Below, piece after piece: positions 34,525 to 42,966 of a stretch of 64,000 nt of DNA. Each line of letters begins with the position of its first letter. Positions within the stretch are counted from its first letter, which is position 1. The notes under the pieces were generated by a model. The model had not been told where the DNA came from and ran no database searches. It saw only the letters and a program-made list of their open reading frames with translations. Origin of the DNA: JAEUKA01 sp044228505. GTDB lineage: Bacteria; Myxococcota_A; Polyangia; Palsa-1104; JAEUJZ01. The translations under genes and the position numbers were made by a program. The stretch is taken from assembly GCA_044228505.1 (NCBI GenBank), contig JBGAUT010000022.1, positions 1 to 64,000 on the forward strand. The letters run 5' to 3'.

Positions 34525-35867
34525 GCAGCGGCTCCTGCGGCATCATGTAGCGCCACCAGTTCAAGATGGAGACCATCTGGTGCTCGGGGCACAAACACAC
34601 CGATTTGTCCCGACCTCCGAATCTCTTGCCATAGTGGACCTTCTGCTTTGATGGCAAAGTACACCGCATCCTTTCGGACGGGAACCGGCGATGGGGGACG
34701 AGCTACCGGAACCAGCGTGAGTCCGGGGTTGGCGGTTCGCGCCAAGCTCTCGACGCGGCTACTATCGGCCATCTTGCATGCACTAGGGAGTCTTTCAAAC
34801 TCTGCACGCGGCAAATCTCCCGTCGCTACCAAATAGATATGGGCAGCTTCGAGGAGCTTTTGATCATTGACATGACCATCCCAGGCATTGCGGTTCTGTT
34901 TGAGAGGAATCAGCGTGTAGCGCTCGCGCACAATCACTCCCAACAAGGCATAGAGTTGGGCGATCAGCGTCGAAAAGCACTCTCCGATGGCATCGTGAAG
35001 GTACGGCGCTGCTTCGCGTGAAGCACTTGGTTGAAACACGAGCAAACTGCCGAACAATCCGAGAAGCTCGGCATACAGGCGCTCTGGATGAACGCTTGGT
35101 ACCGTCAACAAGTGGCGCAGCTTGGGAATGTGGCTGTTTAGGGTGTGCAGCAGCCAAAAATTGAGCAGATCGGACGCTTGAAACTCGAGTGCTTCTCCGC
35201 GAAGCCGTCGCTGTGCGCTTAGGTCTTCGGCTCGTGCGTTGAGCCGTGACAGCAGCTCGGATACCTTGCGGACAAGCTGCGGAGCGGCCATGAGCACCGG
35301 GCAAGGCGGGACATAGTCACGGCGGAGGGTCCAGACACCTGACTCTGTACGTTCCACTTCGGCGATCTTCAAACAGACTAGGCCGTCTCTTCTGTCTCGT
35401 TGTACCGAGAGACGAACATTCTTGATGGCAATCTCGATACTCTGCACTTGATCAGGATTGCAGTCATCCGCAACGTCTTGCTCGCGTTCGATGTAGCGCG
35501 CATCTTGACGGTCGTTGCTCGTGCTTACGAGTGGCACTTGAGCACGTCGAGCCGGAATCGTAAGAAACACCTCTACGCTTCGCGTGGTCGCCCCGCTGGG
35601 GAGTGGGAGCGCGGGTGGGGGGACGTCGAGTTGCGGTGCATCAAACGAAGTGCCGTCGGGCCAAATCGCTCGACAGGACAGTAGCTCGATCCGCCCTTCG
35701 CCCATGGCTTGCTCGTTGATGCTCAGTTCGAGCACCCCAAAACCCAGCGGCTGCGAGCCGAGCACGAGCTTCTGGAGCGCCGTTTCCATATGCCGCTCGG
35801 CTTGCTGGAAGTGTTGCGGCAAAAGAAACATTCCGTCTTTCCATGACACCTTGCTCGATTGGCTCAT
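34521..35867 (-). CDS. tssK: T6SS baseplate-to-membrane connector TssK
   Basis: A 448-residue TssK (VasE/ImpJ). The ATG at 35867 overlaps the tssJ stop as ATGA; a GTG at 35873 is the alternative, with a closer GGAGG. The N-terminus shows the family pattern KVSWKDGMFLLPQHFQQAER. TssK trimers connect the baseplate wedges to TssL and TssM. It lies between tssJ and tssL with 4-bp overlaps on both sides. Confidence 0.96.
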   Translation of the reverse strand: MSQSSKVSWKDGMFLLPQHFQQAERHMETALQKLVLGSQPLGFGVLELSINEQAMGEGRIELLSCRAIWPDGTSFDAPQLDVPPPALPLPSGATTRSVEVFLTIPARRAQVPLVSTSNDRQDARYIEREQDVADDCNPDQVQSIEIAIKNVRLSVQRDRRDGLVCLKIAEVERTESGVWTLRRDYVPPCPVLMAAPQLVRKVSELLSRLNARAEDLSAQRRLRGEALEFQASDLLNFWLLHTLNSHIPKLRHLLTVPSVHPERLYAELLGLFGSLLVFQPSASREAAPYLHDAIGECFSTLIAQLYALLGVIVRERYTLIPLKQNRNAWDGHVNDQKLLEAAHIYLVATGDLPRAEFERLPSACKMADSSRVESLARTANPGLTLVPVARPPSPVPVRKDAVYFAIKAEGPLWQEIRRSGQIGVFVPRAPDGLHLELVALHDAAGAAA

Positions 35868-36400
35868 GGGCACTGTGCCTCCGTGCTGTGATCGGTGCAG
35901 CGACTATCCAGACAGATGTCATAACCCCGGATATGAAGGGTTGGGAATCGCCATGCACCTTTGACGGTTCCGACGGGAATTTGACGGACCGAGTTGCGAC
36001 TGCGGCCTCTGCCGATCGCGACCGCCAACACGTACTTGGTGTCCGCACCAATTTCCCACGTACCGAGATCGCGGGGCTCGTTGGCCGACACCTTGAACGG
36101 AAACTGGCGCAGCTCTTTGCTCGCCGTTTCTACGACTACACCCTTGAGTACTTCCTGTTCCTTGCCCTGTGCGATGAGCCCGATGTCTAGTTTGCACGGA
36201 TCGATCGCTTCCTTGAGTTGGTACAGTTTTACTTCCAGGATTCGGGATTCGTTGATCCCTAAGGTGCAGTCGCCCGCTGGTGGGTTGATGCAATCGGACG
36301 GCTTGACTTCCAAGTTCACCAGAAAGGAACAGCCTTCGCCACACAGCACAAGGGCGCACGCCCCGACGAAACGAGCGAACTTCTGACGTATCTTCGCCAT
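35864..36400 (-). CDS. tssJ: T6SS outer-membrane lipoprotein TssJ
   Basis: A 178-residue TssJ (VasD/SciN) protein. The ATG at 36400 is chosen because GGAGA lies just upstream and it starts a short signal sequence; the longer frame from 36511 adds an untypical leader. The hydrophobic stretch holds two candidate lipidation cysteines, C15 (VGAC) and C24 (GEGC), and neither is an ideal lipobox. The mature part has the beta-sandwich pattern with LEVKLYQL early and WRFPTLHI near the end. TssJ anchors the TssM periplasmic domain to the outer membrane. It is the first gene of the leftward operon. Confidence 0.85.
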   Translation of the reverse strand: MAKIRQKFARFVGACALVLCGEGCSFLVNLEVKPSDCINPPAGDCTLGINESRILEVKLYQLKEAIDPCKLDIGLIAQGKEQEVLKGVVVETASKELRQFPFKVSANEPRDLGTWEIGADTKYVLAVAIGRGRSRNSVRQIPVGTVKGAWRFPTLHIRGYDICLDSRCTDHSTEAQCP

Positions 36401-36709
36401 GTCTCTCCGTGCTTTTCGCGGCTTTGGTTCCGCGCAAGCGAACGGACCATAGCACAGCACAAGCGATTGCGAACATTCGAGCCGTAGCGTTGTGCAAGCA
36501 ACATCCGGCATTCCGAACGCTGTTCAGCTCGGTAAAAAAGCATCGCGAGCAGCTTCAAGATGCGCGGAGTGTTTCTTTGCAGAAAGGTCGCTGAGCCATT
36601 CCATGATTCCTCCCTTCGAGGCGGTCTCTGCTTCCCAATTCGGTGAATTCCGTCGTCGCTGGCTGCGATGGGCCTTGCTGAGCGTTAGGGGCTCGGCTAG
36701 GCTGCGCGC
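36401..36709. promoter_or_regulatory. Divergent control region between tssJ and the kinase operon
   Basis: This 309-bp region has no convincing gene. It must hold the promoter of the leftward tssJ operon and that of the rightward kinase operon. A 13-bp dyad AATTC-GGT-GAATT lies at 36637-36649, about 25 bp upstream of the kinase -35 element, and a small TTTCT/AGAAA hairpin at 36572-36585. For tssJ a weak pair (TTCGCA, then TATGGT 16 bases on, near 36450 on the minus strand) is the best candidate. No sigma-54 type GG-N10-GC site was found. Confidence 0.4.
36675..36703 (+). promoter_or_regulatory. Candidate promoter giving a leaderless kinase transcript
   Basis: TTGCTG (36675-36680) and TAGGCT (36698-36703) are 17 bp apart. 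The start codon follows 6 bases later with no ribosome site, so transcription would begin at or next to the ATG. The hexamers are weak matches, and the spacing and position carry the argument. Confidence 0.35.
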
Positions 36710-38341
36710 ATGGATCGGGAAGCTATCGGCCCATACCGGATTGTCCGGCTCCTTGGGAAAGGAGGGATGGGGATGGTCTTCGAGGCCCTCCATCAAACGA
36801 TTGGGCGACGGGCTGCAATCAAGATCCTGCACGCCAACCTGGCGAGCGATGGGGAGTACTCGCAGCGCTTTCTGAACGAGGCGGTCGCGGTCAATAGCAT
36901 CGACCATCCCGGCATCGTTGAGATCTACGATTTGGGATCGCTTCCCGACGGTACGACCTATCTGGTGATGGAGTTTATCGAAGGCGAAACGCTGACCCAG
37001 CGCTTGGTGGCTCGCGGTGGCAAGATGTCGCCGCTCGAGTCGGTGTGGATTGGCAAAGAAGTGGCGATTGCTGTGGCTGCGGCTCATGCCAAGGGAGTCG
37101 TTCATCGCGACCTCAAACCGGACAACATCATGCTGGCGAGGGATTCCGAATTACTGCGTGGTGAGCGGGTGAAACTGCTCGACTTCGGAATCGCCAAGTT
37201 GACCGGGTTTGCAGTCGGTTCTGCGGCGCAGACACAGGTCGGGGCGGTGATGGGAACGCTGTGGTACATCTCCCCGGAGCAGCTTCGCAATACCTCGCAG
37301 GTGGATGATCGGGCGGATGTGTTTTCGCTGGGAGCCCTGCTGTATCACTTGCTGTCATCGCGTCCACCGATTCACGCCGGGAATGAATACGAGCTGATTG
37401 CTCATTACATCACGAACCAGACGATCGAGCCGATTGCCCAGGTGGCACCCACGACTCCGCCAACGCTCGCGGACCTGGTGACGCGGATGCTGGCCGTCGA
37501 TGCGGCGGCCCGTCCATCGATGTTTGATGTTGCGGCCGAGCTATCGCGGATCGAAGTAGAGCTGGAGGGCGAAACCGAAGTCGATCTACGGGCCCCTTCC
37601 ACCATCGTGGCGCGAAGTGGTGGTCGTGGTTTGATTCCTGCGGTTGCACCGAGCAGTCAGAGCGGAGCCGCGAATCCGGTGCCGCCACCGCAGTCCTCTG
37701 CATCAACCATGAGTGGTGCGGCCAGTGAGTCGGCCCTCCCGGCCCGAGCGATTCGACGAGGTTCTGGATCGCTCCGTTTGGCTGGCATCGTAGCCGCCGT
37801 GATCGTTCCCGCCTTGGTGGTATTGGGGTGGGTGCGCGTTCATCGGGCGGCCAACCCTTCTGCGACATCCGTGGGGACGACTCCGGTGGTCGAAGCTCGT
37901 GCGATGGTTGCGCCGGCAACTCCTGTACCGGCGAATTCTTCGCTCCCGCCAACTGCGGGGATTCCTTCAGCGGTCGGGACTCCCAAGGTCGGGACTCCCA
38001 AAGTCGGGACTCCCAAAGCGGACGCTACAAATCAGCCGGGACCGAGTTCCAATCGATTGAAGTCGGGAGGCTGCGAAAAAGTGAACATCACCAAATCCTG
38101 TGTGGGAAAGACGTCATCATCTGAAATCCTTGTTGGCATCGTTGCGGCTGCCCGTACCGCAGAGATTCGGATCTGTCGAGGGAAGAAGGTAACGCTTCAG
38201 CGCATGGGCCAACAGATCTTGTTTCCTCCCGGGACTGCTCCCAGCGATCGAATGCGCTTGTTTTCCCAAGAACTGACTGGATTCTTGTATAAGCAAAACA
38301 CTCCGCTACCAGACGAGGTGGTGCTTCAGTGTGGAGACTAG
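36710..38341 (+). CDS. Transmembrane Ser/Thr protein kinase with extracytoplasmic domain
   Basis: A 543-residue Hanks-type kinase. The kinase domain (~8-275) has the glycine loop GKGGMG, K38 in AAIK, HRDLKPDN (132-139), DFG (158-160) and SPEQL. One membrane helix lies at ~357-378. The outer part has a Pro/Thr-rich linker with three VGTPK repeats (~421-436) and a ~90-residue C-terminal domain with three cysteines (CEKVNITKSCVG, RICRGK) and a final CGD. That outer domain is not recognised; it may be a sensor. The next gene starts inside its last codons. It is divergent from the T6SS tssJ operon, so a T6SS link is possible but not shown. Confidence 0.93.
   Translation: MDREAIGPYRIVRLLGKGGMGMVFEALHQTIGRRAAIKILHANLASDGEYSQRFLNEAVAVNSIDHPGIVEIYDLGSLPDGTTYLVMEFIEGETLTQRLVARGGKMSPLESVWIGKEVAIAVAAAHAKGVVHRDLKPDNIMLARDSELLRGERVKLLDFGIAKLTGFAVGSAAQTQVGAVMGTLWYISPEQLRNTSQVDDRADVFSLGALLYHLLSSRPPIHAGNEYELIAHYITNQTIEPIAQVAPTTPPTLADLVTRMLAVDAAARPSMFDVAAELSRIEVELEGETEVDLRAPSTIVARSGGRGLIPAVAPSSQSGAANPVPPPQSSASTMSGAASESALPARAIRRGSGSLRLAGIVAAVIVPALVVLGWVRVHRAANPSATSVGTTPVVEARAMVAPATPVPANSSLPPTAGIPSAVGTPKVGTPKVGTPKADATNQPGPSSNRLKSGGCEKVNITKSCVGKTSSSEILVGIVAAARTAEIRICRGKKVTLQRMGQQILFPPGTAPSDRMRLFSQELTGFLYKQNTPLPDEVVLQCGD
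37973..38017. repeat. Three 15-bp tandem repeats in the kinase linker
   Basis: GTCGGGACTCCCAAR occurs three times in a row (37973, 37988 and 38003), coding for VGTPK each time. The copies differ by one base. They lie in the extracytoplasmic linker between the membrane helix and the C-terminal domain. Confidence 0.85.
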
Positions 38342-38997
38342 CTGGAACTCTGCGCCAGATAATAGGAATCTTGTGCGCATCTTATCTGTGCGGTTGTGCA
38401 CCTGACCCGCGACTGGCAACGATGGATCAAGCCATCATTGGATTGCGACAAGAGATTCGCGACTTGAAGGATGACAATCGTCGTCTGTGGCGAGGGATGC
38501 GCTGTACCAACCCGCAGGTCGCCGACTTTATGGCCGATGCGGCTCGGTGCGAGTCGGGACAGTGTCCGCAGAAAAACCTGGAGCGCGTGCTGCAGTTCAT
38601 GATCGATCAGAAGCATGTCCTGGTCCGGCTTCGTCCGGAGCAAGCCGCCCGCGATATGGCCAATGCGCGGGTGTCACAGCTTCGGGAGTTGCTACATCCT
38701 GACCAGTTGAGCCCAATCTCTCGGCTTCTGGTGCTGGCGGTGCAGGTCAATATGACGGGCAGCGAAGCGGTGTTATTGCCTGAGAAACAAGCCTCCAAGT
38801 TGGTGAAGTACATCCGGCAGGAGCTGAGTTTGGCACCAACAACTGGGTTGGTCGGTCCGTTCCTGGTGACCTGCGATCAGAAGTCGCAGCTACTCGAGTC
38901 CTATTCCCGTCGGATTCCTCAAGACAAGGTAACGCCGGGAGAGCCCAAGCCCAAAGACCCGCAGGTCGTGACGTTCGTGTTTAAGGTGGATTGCTGA
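38329..38997 (+). CDS. Lipoprotein of unknown function
   Basis: A 222-residue protein starting at a GTG inside the kinase 3' end (13-bp overlap). The signal sequence ends in a lipobox-like LCGC with C23 as the lipidation site. A short coiled segment follows (IIGLRQEIRDLKDDNRRLW), then a helical domain with two conserved-looking cysteines (CESGQCPQ). No family is recognised. Its stop overlaps the next start as TGATG. Coupling to the kinase suggests a periplasmic partner or substrate of the same system. Confidence 0.8.
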   Translation: MWRLAGTLRQIIGILCASYLCGCAPDPRLATMDQAIIGLRQEIRDLKDDNRRLWRGMRCTNPQVADFMADAARCESGQCPQKNLERVLQFMIDQKHVLVRLRPEQAARDMANARVSQLRELLHPDQLSPISRLLVLAVQVNMTGSEAVLLPEKQASKLVKYIRQELSLAPTTGLVGPFLVTCDQKSQLLESYSRRIPQDKVTPGEPKPKDPQVVTFVFKVDC

Positions 38998-39683
38998 TGA
39001 CGCTCAGATCAATGCTCTTGTGTCTACTGCTCGCTGCGCCCTCTGTCGTGCTGGCGGAGGGTGCAACTCCTCCCAGCAAGGATGAGACGTACTTGCTCAA
39101 CCAGATGGTGAGGATTCCTTCGCTCTCGGTCTGGGATTCGCCGAAGCAGGAATGGCGCGCTCCGCTGGGGAATGAAGGAGTGCTCCCAACCGCCAAGGTG
39201 CGCATTTTGCATCTGTGGGGGACGTACTGTGTGCCATGCCAACAGGAGTTTCCAATCCTCAAACAGATGGATCTCCAGTTGCGCGCTGACTACAAAGGAG
39301 ACGTACAGTTCCTTTTTGTCGCGGATTCCCTAAGTACCGGCTCGGCGATGAAGGACTTTATGGCAGCTCATCATGCAGGCATGCCAGCCGGGCTCCTTTT
39401 CCGCGATACCGAGAACAAACTGGCGTCGGCGCTGCTTGCGGCGTTGCCGCAGCTTGGGGTGTCTGCGGGGCGTGCGGAAACTCCCAGTGAGCGGTCTTTG
39501 TCGCTGCCGGTTACGCTCCTTCTGGATGGCGATAACGTGGTGCGGATGGCGGTCGTAGGATCACTGGTTCATCGTCGAGGTGAGGTCGTAAACGGAATTG
39601 CTCAGCTACATCGAACGCTTTCCGCTCTGATTCCTACAGGGAAGACCAAAGTCGCGAACAAGAAGGACCGTTCGTTTCAGTAG
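38997..39683 (+). CDS. TlpA/thioredoxin-like periplasmic protein
   Basis: A 228-residue protein from the ATG at 38997, which overlaps the preceding stop (TGATG); a TTG at 38991 is less likely. A signal peptide covers about 1-21. The thioredoxin fold has the redox pair C78/C81 in WGTYCVPCQQEFP, with LPVTLLLDGDNVVRM supplying the cis-Pro strand. TlpA-like proteins reduce or isomerise disulfides in the periplasm. Cysteines in the kinase outer domain and the neighbouring lipoprotein are possible substrates; that is inference. Confidence 0.88.
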   Translation: MTLRSMLLCLLLAAPSVVLAEGATPPSKDETYLLNQMVRIPSLSVWDSPKQEWRAPLGNEGVLPTAKVRILHLWGTYCVPCQQEFPILKQMDLQLRADYKGDVQFLFVADSLSTGSAMKDFMAAHHAGMPAGLLFRDTENKLASALLAALPQLGVSAGRAETPSERSLSLPVTLLLDGDNVVRMAVVGSLVHRRGEVVNGIAQLHRTLSALIPTGKTKVANKKDRSFQ

Positions 39684-39699
39684 CTGTTACTCTGAGGTC

Positions 39700-41001
39700 A
39701 TGATGTCGAGGCCGCTTCTAGTATTGCTTGCATCGCTTTTGTTGCCTGCGTGGTTTCCAGCTTCGTTGCGCGCTGACTCGCCTGCACCTCTGCAGTTCCT
39801 CCCAATTTCGCAAGGGGGGATTCCTGACGTCGAGGTCACAGCGCGGATCCAACAACGCTTGGGTCAGATGGGTGAACAGACTCGGCTTTTGTCGACTGTG
39901 ATGGAGTCCTGCCTGGACATCTCCTGTGTACAGCGAACTGCGGCTTCAATCGGTGTGAGCAGCGGTCGTTTGATTGCGGGCGTGATGGTAGAGAGCTCAA
40001 AGCTTCCGGTCGCGCGACGTGGTGTCCTGTGGTGGATTGATTTCGATAGCGGGCGCTTTTTGGAGCGGCATTTTTCTTGTACGGAGTGTGATGTTGGCGA
40101 AGCGATGGCTCATCACATGGCGTTGCTGGTCGAGCATGGACCTTCTGCCGGGCAGGAGTCGTGCCGGGCTACGATTCAAACAGAGAGTCGTGCTGCTCCG
40201 AGTGAGCCGGTTCGTAGTGCACTCTCTCAAGGGGTGTCCCTCGTGATCCGAGCGAAGGGCAACGTCAAGGTTGCGATTCCCTCGTTCCAGAGTGCGATGC
40301 AGCGCGCACTCCTCCAGCTTGGTGTGCCGAGCGTGTTTGTGGAAGGAAGGAGCAAGGGGGGAGACGCTAGTTTTTCGCTTCAGCCTCAACTTGAGATCGA
40401 ATTGTCGAGCGCGGCGCGTGGTTCAGACGGAGTGGATTCCGTTTCGCTCTCGCTACAGGGAAGCGGGGAGCCGCGGCACTTGCGCTTCTTTTGTCCCAAG
40501 GAAAGCTGCCGGAACAACCTGGCGCAACATGTGGCGATGAACATTGGGATGCTGTTTGATAGCGCCAATCCACCGGTGCTGATGACGAATCTAACGGACT
40601 GTCCCGCGCTGAAGCCACTCCAACGAACCGCGTCGCTGCAAGTGCTCCCAACCGAGCTGCCGAAACCCGCTGCGCCGAGTGAGAAGCCGCTCCCAGGGAC
40701 TGCGCCTCCGGTTTGTGCGCTCACCACCAAACAACTCGGCTTCCGCATCGTAGGCATTACGCTGCTGGGAGTTGGTGCCGCAGGTCTGATTACCGGTGGG
40801 GTGTTGGCTGGGCAGGATGGCGATCCGGTGGATTCGACGACGTGTCTGTTTGATGGTGGTCTATCGGCTTGTCGGCGGAGCACGCTGCGCAAGGCGGCTG
40901 CTGCATTCCTGCTCGGGGGACTTGGTGGAGTAGTCGGCGGTGTGTTGTTGGGACGTTCTACTGCGAAAGATGGAGCTGCAAAATGTACAGTCGGCAAGTG
41001 A
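39700..41001 (+). CDS. Secreted protein with two C-terminal membrane segments
   Basis: A 433-residue protein with a signal peptide (cleavage near ASLRA-DS). A second ATG at 39703 may be the true start given the GAGG spacing. The body includes SCLDISCVQRTAASIGVS and FSCTECDVGEAM, a pattern common in myxobacterial caspase-like or TolB-like neighbourhood proteins, but no family is certain. Near the C-terminus are two Gly-rich hydrophobic segments (~350-370 and ~407-425). Its stop overlaps the next start (TGATG). Confidence 0.8.
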   Translation: MMSRPLLVLLASLLLPAWFPASLRADSPAPLQFLPISQGGIPDVEVTARIQQRLGQMGEQTRLLSTVMESCLDISCVQRTAASIGVSSGRLIAGVMVESSKLPVARRGVLWWIDFDSGRFLERHFSCTECDVGEAMAHHMALLVEHGPSAGQESCRATIQTESRAAPSEPVRSALSQGVSLVIRAKGNVKVAIPSFQSAMQRALLQLGVPSVFVEGRSKGGDASFSLQPQLEIELSSAARGSDGVDSVSLSLQGSGEPRHLRFFCPKESCRNNLAQHVAMNIGMLFDSANPPVLMTNLTDCPALKPLQRTASLQVLPTELPKPAAPSEKPLPGTAPPVCALTTKQLGFRIVGITLLGVGAAGLITGGVLAGQDGDPVDSTTCLFDGGLSACRRSTLRKAAAAFLLGGLGGVVGGVLLGRSTAKDGAAKCTVGK

Positions 41002-42434
41002 TGCGAAGCGTCGTGACACTGGCTTTGTTCGTCATGCCATGTGCGAATGTGGGTTGTGGTGAAGACCCTGTCTCTGTCTGTCCATCGAGCGATCCATCGT
41101 GTGTACCCGAGGTCGAAGTTTTGGAGAGCACGCCGTCTCGACACAGTGCAGCTCAGCTGCTCATTCCCCAAGAGCAGAGCACCAAGCTGAGACTGCGGAT
41201 CACCAAGCGATACCCGGAACAGAAGCAGTCACCGTATCCAGTGTGGCTGATGGATCCGAAGACTCCGGCCAATAGTCGCAACCTTGGGAATGCTCAGTAC
41301 GTTGAGGAACATTCGACCGGTGGCGGAATCTTCGAGATAACCGTGGGCAAGATGAGCGCCGTGTTTGCGCCGGTGGGCCGGTACGTGATGAGGGTAGGTA
41401 AGCCGGAAACCAGCGAAGTGCCGGAGGCCGGTGGATCGTCGGCCCCGCAAGTGACGGTGATCAAGCGGACCATAGGCTATGCATCCCCGACGGTGCTGGA
41501 ACAGGTGGGACAGACCCGATACCAATATCCTGAAGTGAGTCAACTGGGTTTTGTCGGAAATGACGTCACGATGTTTGCAGGTGGATGGGATGGGAGTGAT
41601 CAGCCCAAGCAGAAGCTCCGGCGGTTTCAGTGGGCTGGTTCGGCGCTAATGGACGTTGCATTGCCGGGGCTGTTTGGCTCGGTGTTTGGAACTGAGGTGA
41701 GGGTGGGACTGGGGGCGGAGCAGGTATTGCTGGCGCGACCGATGGTGATGCCGGTTCTGTCGAAGTGTCCATTGGCAGCGATGGCGTCCGGAAACTGCAC
41801 TCCTGTTGCAGGATCGACGTTGGCCAGTGATTCCAAGGTGCTGGCAGTAGCTTCTGATGGAAACTGGGCTGCCTATGTGGACAAGGATGGAAAGCTGTTT
41901 AGCGCGAGCCTGAGCGGTGGGTTTCAGTGGCAGGGAATCGCGAGTAGTGTGACCAAGCCGTTCTATGCCATGGCCTTTGGGGATGTGAACGGGGACCAGA
42001 AACCTGACCTAGTTGGAGTGTGGCAGGATGGCAGTGGAGCGGAAGTGAGAGCGTTCCTAGGCACTGGGAGCGGATTCATCGAGAGTTCGGACTCTGGCCG
42101 GTCCTTGAGCGGAATTGGAACGATGCCGGTGTCAGCGGTGGCAGTGGGAGATCTGGACACTGATGGATATGCCGACGTGGTGGTGGCCCGAGGACTGACG
42201 GTGACGGTGTACCAGAACCTGTACGGCAGCCTGGGGGCGGTGTGGCAGAGCACGCTGGATAGCAAGCAGGCCGGACCGAAGATCGGAGCGCTGGCGGTGG
42301 GACGGCTGACGGTGACGGATTCAAACCAGAGTCTAGACATCGTGGCAGCGAGCAATACACCGTACGATCGAACGGACTCGCTCGGGGTGAGCAACCTCTA
42401 CCTGCATGTGTTTCGTCCGATGCAGGCTCAGTAG
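41001..42434 (+). CDS. FG-GAP/VCBS-repeat lipoprotein
   Basis: A 477-residue protein. The ATG at 41001 overlaps the preceding stop; an ATG at 40983 is also possible. The signal sequence ends in a lipobox-like NVGC. The C-terminal half has FG-GAP/VCBS calcium-loop repeats, for example FGDVNGDQKPDLVGV and VGDLDTDGYADVVVA, typical of extracellular beta-propellers. It probably sits on the cell surface or in the periplasm and is the last gene of the kinase operon, converging on the next gene with a 7-bp gap. Confidence 0.85.
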   Translation: MRSVVTLALFVMPCANVGCGEDPVSVCPSSDPSCVPEVEVLESTPSRHSAAQLLIPQEQSTKLRLRITKRYPEQKQSPYPVWLMDPKTPANSRNLGNAQYVEEHSTGGGIFEITVGKMSAVFAPVGRYVMRVGKPETSEVPEAGGSSAPQVTVIKRTIGYASPTVLEQVGQTRYQYPEVSQLGFVGNDVTMFAGGWDGSDQPKQKLRRFQWAGSALMDVALPGLFGSVFGTEVRVGLGAEQVLLARPMVMPVLSKCPLAAMASGNCTPVAGSTLASDSKVLAVASDGNWAAYVDKDGKLFSASLSGGFQWQGIASSVTKPFYAMAFGDVNGDQKPDLVGVWQDGSGAEVRAFLGTGSGFIESSDSGRSLSGIGTMPVSAVAVGDLDTDGYADVVVARGLTVTVYQNLYGSLGAVWQSTLDSKQAGPKIGALAVGRLTVTDSNQSLDIVAASNTPYDRTDSLGVSNLYLHVFRPMQAQ

Positions 42435-42441
42435 CTGCCGT

Positions 42442-42909
42442 CTAGCGATAGCGTGACGTGGACTGACTGTAGAGTTTGATACCGGTGGCGGCTGACCAGA
42501 TCCAGGCGAAAAGACCGATCAGAATGCCCAGCCACCACTTGACCAGCAGTAGTGTCGGAAGCGCGGCAATTGCCATCCCGAGCTGGACAAAGCCGGTTCC
42601 GTAGATGCCTCGCATGATCGTCCCTGAGCCGGGGATGACGAAGTTCATCACCATCTGGGTCATGCCCGCTGGATCGGCTCCTGCGGAAACTCCCGGGGTG
42701 ACGGTTCTGCCATCGGGAGGTTGCAGCGCGTTTTGGGCTGGATTCACAAGGGCGGCCTGGCTGTCGGGCTTGTTCATGATGAAATCCATCTGTTGGTCGA
42801 TCTGGGCAATCTCACGCTCGGCTCGTTCTCTTGCGGACAGGGCAGGGGTCGTCGCGCCACCGCTTTGCATTGGTGGTCTGGCGGTTAGCTGGGCGGGTTT
42901 TTCGCTCAT
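42442..42909 (-). CDS. Small membrane protein, unknown
   Basis: A 155-residue protein. The N-terminal ~75 residues are polar, with a charged helix ARERAEREIAQIDQQMD. The C-terminal half is hydrophobic, with two membrane segments near 100-145 (VQLGMAIAALPTLLLVKWW and GILIGLFAWIWSAA), somewhat like TM2-type small membrane proteins. No function is assigned. It is 57 bp downstream of the nucleotidyltransferase gene on the same strand. Confidence 0.7.
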   Translation of the reverse strand: MSEKPAQLTARPPMQSGGATTPALSARERAEREIAQIDQQMDFIMNKPDSQAALVNPAQNALQPPDGRTVTPGVSAGADPAGMTQMVMNFVIPGSGTIMRGIYGTGFVQLGMAIAALPTLLLVKWWLGILIGLFAWIWSAATGIKLYSQSTSRYR

Positions 42910-42966
42910 GGGTCATGATCCTGTGGATTCCATTGTACGGATCGTACCGCAACAAGAGGCTGGGCC

